NCBI GenBank assembly: GCA_026391125.1
Contig: JAPLEO010000057.1
Span: 1-38,317, forward strand
Source: Bacteroidota bacterium
GTDB lineage: Bacteria > Bacteroidota > Bacteroidia > Chitinophagales > Chitinophagaceae
Reading direction: 5' to 3'
DNA: 38,317 nt
Below the pieces are notes generated by a model that worked only from the letters and a program-made list of their open reading frames with translations, was not told the origin of the DNA and did no database searches. The first letter of the stretch is position 1, and each line of letters starts with the position of its first letter. Below, in pieces: positions 34,798-38,317 of the stretch. The position numbers and the translations under genes are program-made.

Positions 34798-37236
34798 ATG
34801 AGAATTATAGTTGTAGTTGCGTTATTAATGATACCCTTTTTATCTATCAACGCACAAAATACAGGGTCCATTTCAGGAGTTGTTATTAGCAAATCCACAC
34901 AAAGTCCCATTTCAAATGTCAATATCAGTTTAGGCAATAAAAAACTGATCACTGATAGTGTCGGCCGATTTAGAATTAGCCAAGTTCCTACCGGTTCCTA
35001 TACCATCAGATTTTCAGCAATTGGCTATAGCGAAGTTGTATTATTTAATATTCTAGTAAGTTCCGGAAACGAAAATAACTTGTCTGTTGAAATGGAACCC
35101 TCCATCACAGAACTAAAAGCAGTAACGGTTACTAGTAGTGGAAGAAAAACAGCAAAAGCTGCAACACTAGAAACCCCATTAAGTGTACAAAGACTCACCA
35201 CAGAAGAGATTAAACGAAACCCTGGAGGAAATTTCGACATATCAAGAGTTATTCAAAGCTTACCAGGTGTTGGCGGAACAGCTAGTACTGCTGGATTTAG
35301 AAATGATATCATCATAAGAGGTGGTGCACCAAATGAGAACGTTTATTATTTAGATGGAATTGAAGTGCCAGTTATCAATCACTTTGCTACGCAAGGGAGT
35401 GCAGGCGGACCAGCAGGCATTTTAAATGTAAGCTTTATCGAAGACGTCAAGTTAAGCACTTCAGCTTTTGATGCTCGGTTCGATAATGCCTTATCCTCTG
35501 TTTTTGAATTCAAACAAAAGAAAGGAAATGCCAACCGTGTACAAGGGAATGTGAGACTGAGTGCTACAGAATTGGCTACAACTTTGGAAGGTCCTTTATC
35601 ATCAACTGGAAAAACAACATTTCTAGCATCTGCAAGAAGAAGCTATTTGCAATTATTGTTTAAAGCGATCGACTTACCAATTAGACCAAACTATTGGGAT
35701 TTCCAATACAAGATCACACACCAAATTGATAAGAAGACAACCCTAAGTTTCCTTGGTGTTGGAGCAATTGATGAATTTAGTTTTGCTGCCCAAAAAAAAG
35801 CAACCCCAGAAAAACTGTATGTCTTAAATAGTAACCCTTCCATACAACAATGGAACTACACCATTGGCTTAAGTCTTAAGAGATTAATCCAAAATGGATT
35901 CTGGAATTTATCGATTAGCAGAAACGACTTTAGCAATCAAAACGAAAAATACGAAAACAACCTTGGTCCGAATAAAGGCACACAAACGCTGAATGTAAAT
36001 TCAAAAGAAACTGAAAATAAATTACGCTTTGATGTGAATAAAAACCTCGACGGTTGGAAATTTTCATACGGTGCTGATGCGCAATTAGTACAGTACGAGA
36101 ATCAAACGTTTCAAATTACCAAAGCAGCGGTTACAGATAATAATGGAACCGTGATCATTCCAGCACAAACATTTAATTATAATACCAGTATCAACTTTAG
36201 TAAACTGGGAATATTTGCCCAAGCAGGAAAACGATTCTTTGAAAATAGATTAGGCATCAGTGGCGGAATCAGAACAGACATGAATTCATTCACAACCGAC
36301 GGAGGAAATCCAATTGCCACTTTGAGTCCGAGAATTAGTATGTCTTATGTATTAGCTGATAAATGGACCTTAAATGCATCCATTGGAAATTATTCAAAAA
36401 TCCCTCCTTATACGATACTAGGATTTCAATCGAATCAACAATTCGTCAACAAGGATGCAAAATATATCAATGCCACTCATTATGTAATAGGTGTAGAACA
36501 TTTGAAGAGCGAGTCAACCAGATTTACTTTGGAAGGATTTTATAAACAATATTCGAATGTTCCCGTTTCAATTAAAAATGGAATTAGCTTATCAAATTTA
36601 GGAGCTGATGCATCGATACTTGGGAACGAACCAATTGTTTCGAATGGTAAAGGCCGGGCTTATGGATTCGAATTTTTTGCACAGCAAAAATTAACCAAAC
36701 ACTTTTTTGGCATTCTTAGCTATACCCTATTCAGATCAGAATACACCAATGCAGATGGACAATACACGGCAAGTTCTTGGGACAACAAACAGCTTTTAAG
36801 CTTTACCATGGGCTATCAATTCCCGCACAATTGGGAACTTGGATTGAAGTTTAGATTTCAGGGAGGTGTACCGAATACCCCTTATAATGAATTGCAAAGT
36901 AGGTTGAACTATTTAACCCTTGGTACCGGCATTTTGGATTATCAACAAATCAATACTTCAAGACTTCGAAATTTCAATTCCAGCGATATTCGAATAGATA
37001 AGAAATGGAATTTTAGAAAAACAACTTTAGATCTTTATTTAGATGTAACGAATTGGTATTTGGCAAAAAGTAAAGCAGTTCCCATTTATACATTTAAAAG
37101 AAATGCAGACAACACTGCTTTCTTAACCACAGATGGACAGGCAATCAAACAAAACGGAAGCAATGCCATTCCTTATTATCTAGTGAATGAAGATGCTACA
37201 GTAACACCAACGATTGGTTTTATTATAGAATTTTAA
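34798..37236 (+). CDS. TonB-dependent outer-membrane receptor
   Basis: Outer-membrane active-transport protein, 812 residues from the ATG at 34798. It has a signal peptide (about 1-19, ending INAQ) and a carboxypeptidase-D regulatory-like domain (about 22-105, GSISGVVISKSTQSPISNVNISL). A plug follows (about 125-235, RVIQSLPGVGG, IIIRGGAPNENVYYLDGIEVP), then a beta-barrel ending in IGFIIEF with a terminal Phe. No SusD partner is next to it, so it is not a typical SusCD glycan locus. The ligand is unknown. The gene ends two bases before the convergent EamA gene's stop. Confidence 0.93.
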   Translation: MRIIVVVALLMIPFLSINAQNTGSISGVVISKSTQSPISNVNISLGNKKLITDSVGRFRISQVPTGSYTIRFSAIGYSEVVLFNILVSSGNENNLSVEMEPSITELKAVTVTSSGRKTAKAATLETPLSVQRLTTEEIKRNPGGNFDISRVIQSLPGVGGTASTAGFRNDIIIRGGAPNENVYYLDGIEVPVINHFATQGSAGGPAGILNVSFIEDVKLSTSAFDARFDNALSSVFEFKQKKGNANRVQGNVRLSATELATTLEGPLSSTGKTTFLASARRSYLQLLFKAIDLPIRPNYWDFQYKITHQIDKKTTLSFLGVGAIDEFSFAAQKKATPEKLYVLNSNPSIQQWNYTIGLSLKRLIQNGFWNLSISRNDFSNQNEKYENNLGPNKGTQTLNVNSKETENKLRFDVNKNLDGWKFSYGADAQLVQYENQTFQITKAAVTDNNGTVIIPAQTFNYNTSINFSKLGIFAQAGKRFFENRLGISGGIRTDMNSFTTDGGNPIATLSPRISMSYVLADKWTLNASIGNYSKIPPYTILGFQSNQQFVNKDAKYINATHYVIGVEHLKSESTRFTLEGFYKQYSNVPVSIKNGISLSNLGADASILGNEPIVSNGKGRAYGFEFFAQQKLTKHFFGILSYTLFRSEYTNADGQYTASSWDNKQLLSFTMGYQFPHNWELGLKFRFQGGVPNTPYNELQSRLNYLTLGTGILDYQQINTSRLRNFNSSDIRIDKKWNFRKTTLDLYLDVTNWYLAKSKAVPIYTFKRNADNTAFLTTDGQAIKQNGSNAIPYYLVNEDATVTPTIGFIIEF

Positions 37237-37238
37237 TA

Positions 37239-38111
37239 CTAGTGCTTTTTGTTTTTCACGACTCGAAACATTTGCAAAACAACTGAAAAAGCAATTAAAG
37301 CAAATCCATAATAAAAACTAATCTGCAATTGTTTTTGCTCGTGAAAAAGTATGAACGCTAATAGGATCCCATAAACAGGTTCTAGATTTAAACTGAGGTT
37401 CTGGGTAAACGCAGAAACTTTTTTTAATGCCTGCAACATTAGATCCATCCCCCAAACCGTACAAACCCAACTTAGTATTAACAACCAACCCCATTCTTCA
37501 AAACTTGGCAACAAATGTGTTGTTGGAAATCTTTGTAAATAAAATGGCATCAACAAAGTTAAGATGAGCAATCCCCCACTCAATTCGTATAACATCATTG
37601 TTTGAGGAGCAATTTGTGATACATTTCTTTTGTTTAGCACAGAGAAAATGGCAGCAAATACAGCAGAAGCAATTCCAATGGTAATTCCTATTCGATACCT
37701 AGCATCAAAATGGAAAATCAAGTAAATACCAAGAAGGCTAATTGAACCAAGTAATACTTCTGTCCAACTGAATTTCTTTTTAGTAAAGACGGGTTCTAAT
37801 AATGCTGTGAACAATCCTGTAGATGCAAAGCAAACCAAACCAATTGACACATTTGAATACTTAATGCTTCCATAAAAACAAACCCAATGTATGGCAATCA
37901 AGCAGCCAATCAAGAGTAATTGAATTGCCTTTGAGAGACTTACTTTTTGAAGATTCTTTCTCCAGATCAAAAGAATAAAAAGACTTATTACAGTCAGGAA
38001 AATTCTATACCAAACAATCAATCCCTCATTGAGCGTGATCAGTACACCAAGCACACCAGTAAAACCAGCAAGGAATACAGAGATGTGTAATTTAACTAAA
38101 GCGCTTTTCAT
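37239..38111 (-). CDS. EamA/DMT-family transporter
   Basis: Inner-membrane drug/metabolite-type transporter with ten predicted helices in two EamA repeats (about 1-130 and 140-290). Typical features are IHWVCFYGSIKYSNVSIGLVCFAS and a C-terminal half with SLNLEPVYGILLAFILFHE, the conserved EamA helix-9 stretch. I chose ATG 38111 (290 residues); a TTG at 38147 would add 12 polar residues. The substrate is unknown. A short convergent gap separates it from the TonB-dependent receptor gene. Confidence 0.9.
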   Translation of the reverse strand: MKSALVKLHISVFLAGFTGVLGVLITLNEGLIVWYRIFLTVISLFILLIWRKNLQKVSLSKAIQLLLIGCLIAIHWVCFYGSIKYSNVSIGLVCFASTGLFTALLEPVFTKKKFSWTEVLLGSISLLGIYLIFHFDARYRIGITIGIASAVFAAIFSVLNKRNVSQIAPQTMMLYELSGGLLILTLLMPFYLQRFPTTHLLPSFEEWGWLLILSWVCTVWGMDLMLQALKKVSAFTQNLSLNLEPVYGILLAFILFHEQKQLQISFYYGFALIAFSVVLQMFRVVKNKKH

Positions 38112-38265
38112 GATCTTCAAAGAAACGTTTTTATAGTCAGAATTCAAACAACACTGAATTTGATTGATTAATTTAAAAAAATTGATTCAAAATGAGATTT
38201 AGAAAATATTTAATAGGATATTGTAAGGAATTATTCAAATCGCGACTAATCATCAAAATACTGCT

Positions 38266-38317
38266 ATGGGACCAATCATTCGATTGAAAAATGTGACTAA
38301 GAATTATGGCGATAAAA
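38266..38317 (+). CDS. ABC transporter ATP-binding protein, N-terminus only (cut by window edge)
   Basis: The last 52 bases open a frame starting MGPIIRLKNVTKNYGDK, which matches the first strand and A-loop Tyr of ABC ATPases (the I-x-L-x-N-V-T-K-x-Y-G pattern). Nothing beyond residue 17 is visible, so the transporter class is unknown. The 154-bp gap before it is AT-rich and holds no other gene. Confidence 0.7.
   Translation, partial: MGPIIRLKNVTKNYGDK

Overview
The window is an AT-rich bacterial chromosome segment from the phylum Bacteroidota, most likely family Chitinophagaceae; the genus cannot be fixed by eye. The evidence is the TAnnTTTG(C) promoter element ahead of many genes, an LptD/OstA-like outer-membrane gene set of Bacteroidota type, a three-gene sdhCAB operon with one cytochrome b subunit, the rpmB-rpmG-DUF4295-ftsY block, a TonB-dependent receptor with an N-terminal carboxypeptidase-D-like domain, and secreted proteins whose signal peptides end in A-Q. 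Almost all of the sequence is chromosomal core. No prophage, insertion sequence, integrase or CRISPR array is visible.

Layout. 1-1.6 kb: a truncated tRNA-Arg, then ung and plsC. 1.7-8.2 kb: an envelope cluster in which an LptD-like gene (minus) diverges from amidase, MlaD-like and OstA-like genes (plus). 8.2-10.5 kb: nhaA converges on prfB, which is split by a programmed +1 frameshift. 10.7-14.9 kb: a two-domain glycosyltransferase converges on, and overlaps by 33 bp, a GH130 glycosidase/phosphorylase fused to a response-regulator receiver domain. 14.9-15.3 kb: RNase P RNA. 15.3-19.1 kb: Smr-domain protein, amino-acid permease and polyprenyl synthase (minus). 19.2-22.1 kb: a small barrel protein, a repeat-rich intergenic region, then ftsY with a secreted protein and the L28/L33/DUF4295 operon. 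22.3-26.4 kb: a YbiT-like ABC-F protein, tsaD and a MacB-like permease. 26.6-30.2 kb: sdhCAB with a clear promoter and terminator. 30.3-31.6 kb: a membrane protein and trmN6. 31.7-38.3 kb: an S9 peptidase diverging from a TonB-dependent receptor, an EamA transporter, and the first codons of an ABC ATPase.

The least ordinary parts are these. (1) The GH130-receiver fusion, paired with a glycosyltransferase carrying an extra predicted helical-barrel domain, looks like a glycan synthesis/breakdown pair whose degradative enzyme may respond to phosphorylation; a 26-bp palindrome lies over its probable promoter. (2) Four purine-rich arrays with a strict 7-bp period each begin at the stop codon of a gene, always on that gene's coding strand, and two carry a shared hairpin module. 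(3) The ABC-F protein has lost one composite ATP site in both halves while keeping the other intact. (4) Several promoter elements lie so close to the start codon that the transcripts should be leaderless or nearly so.
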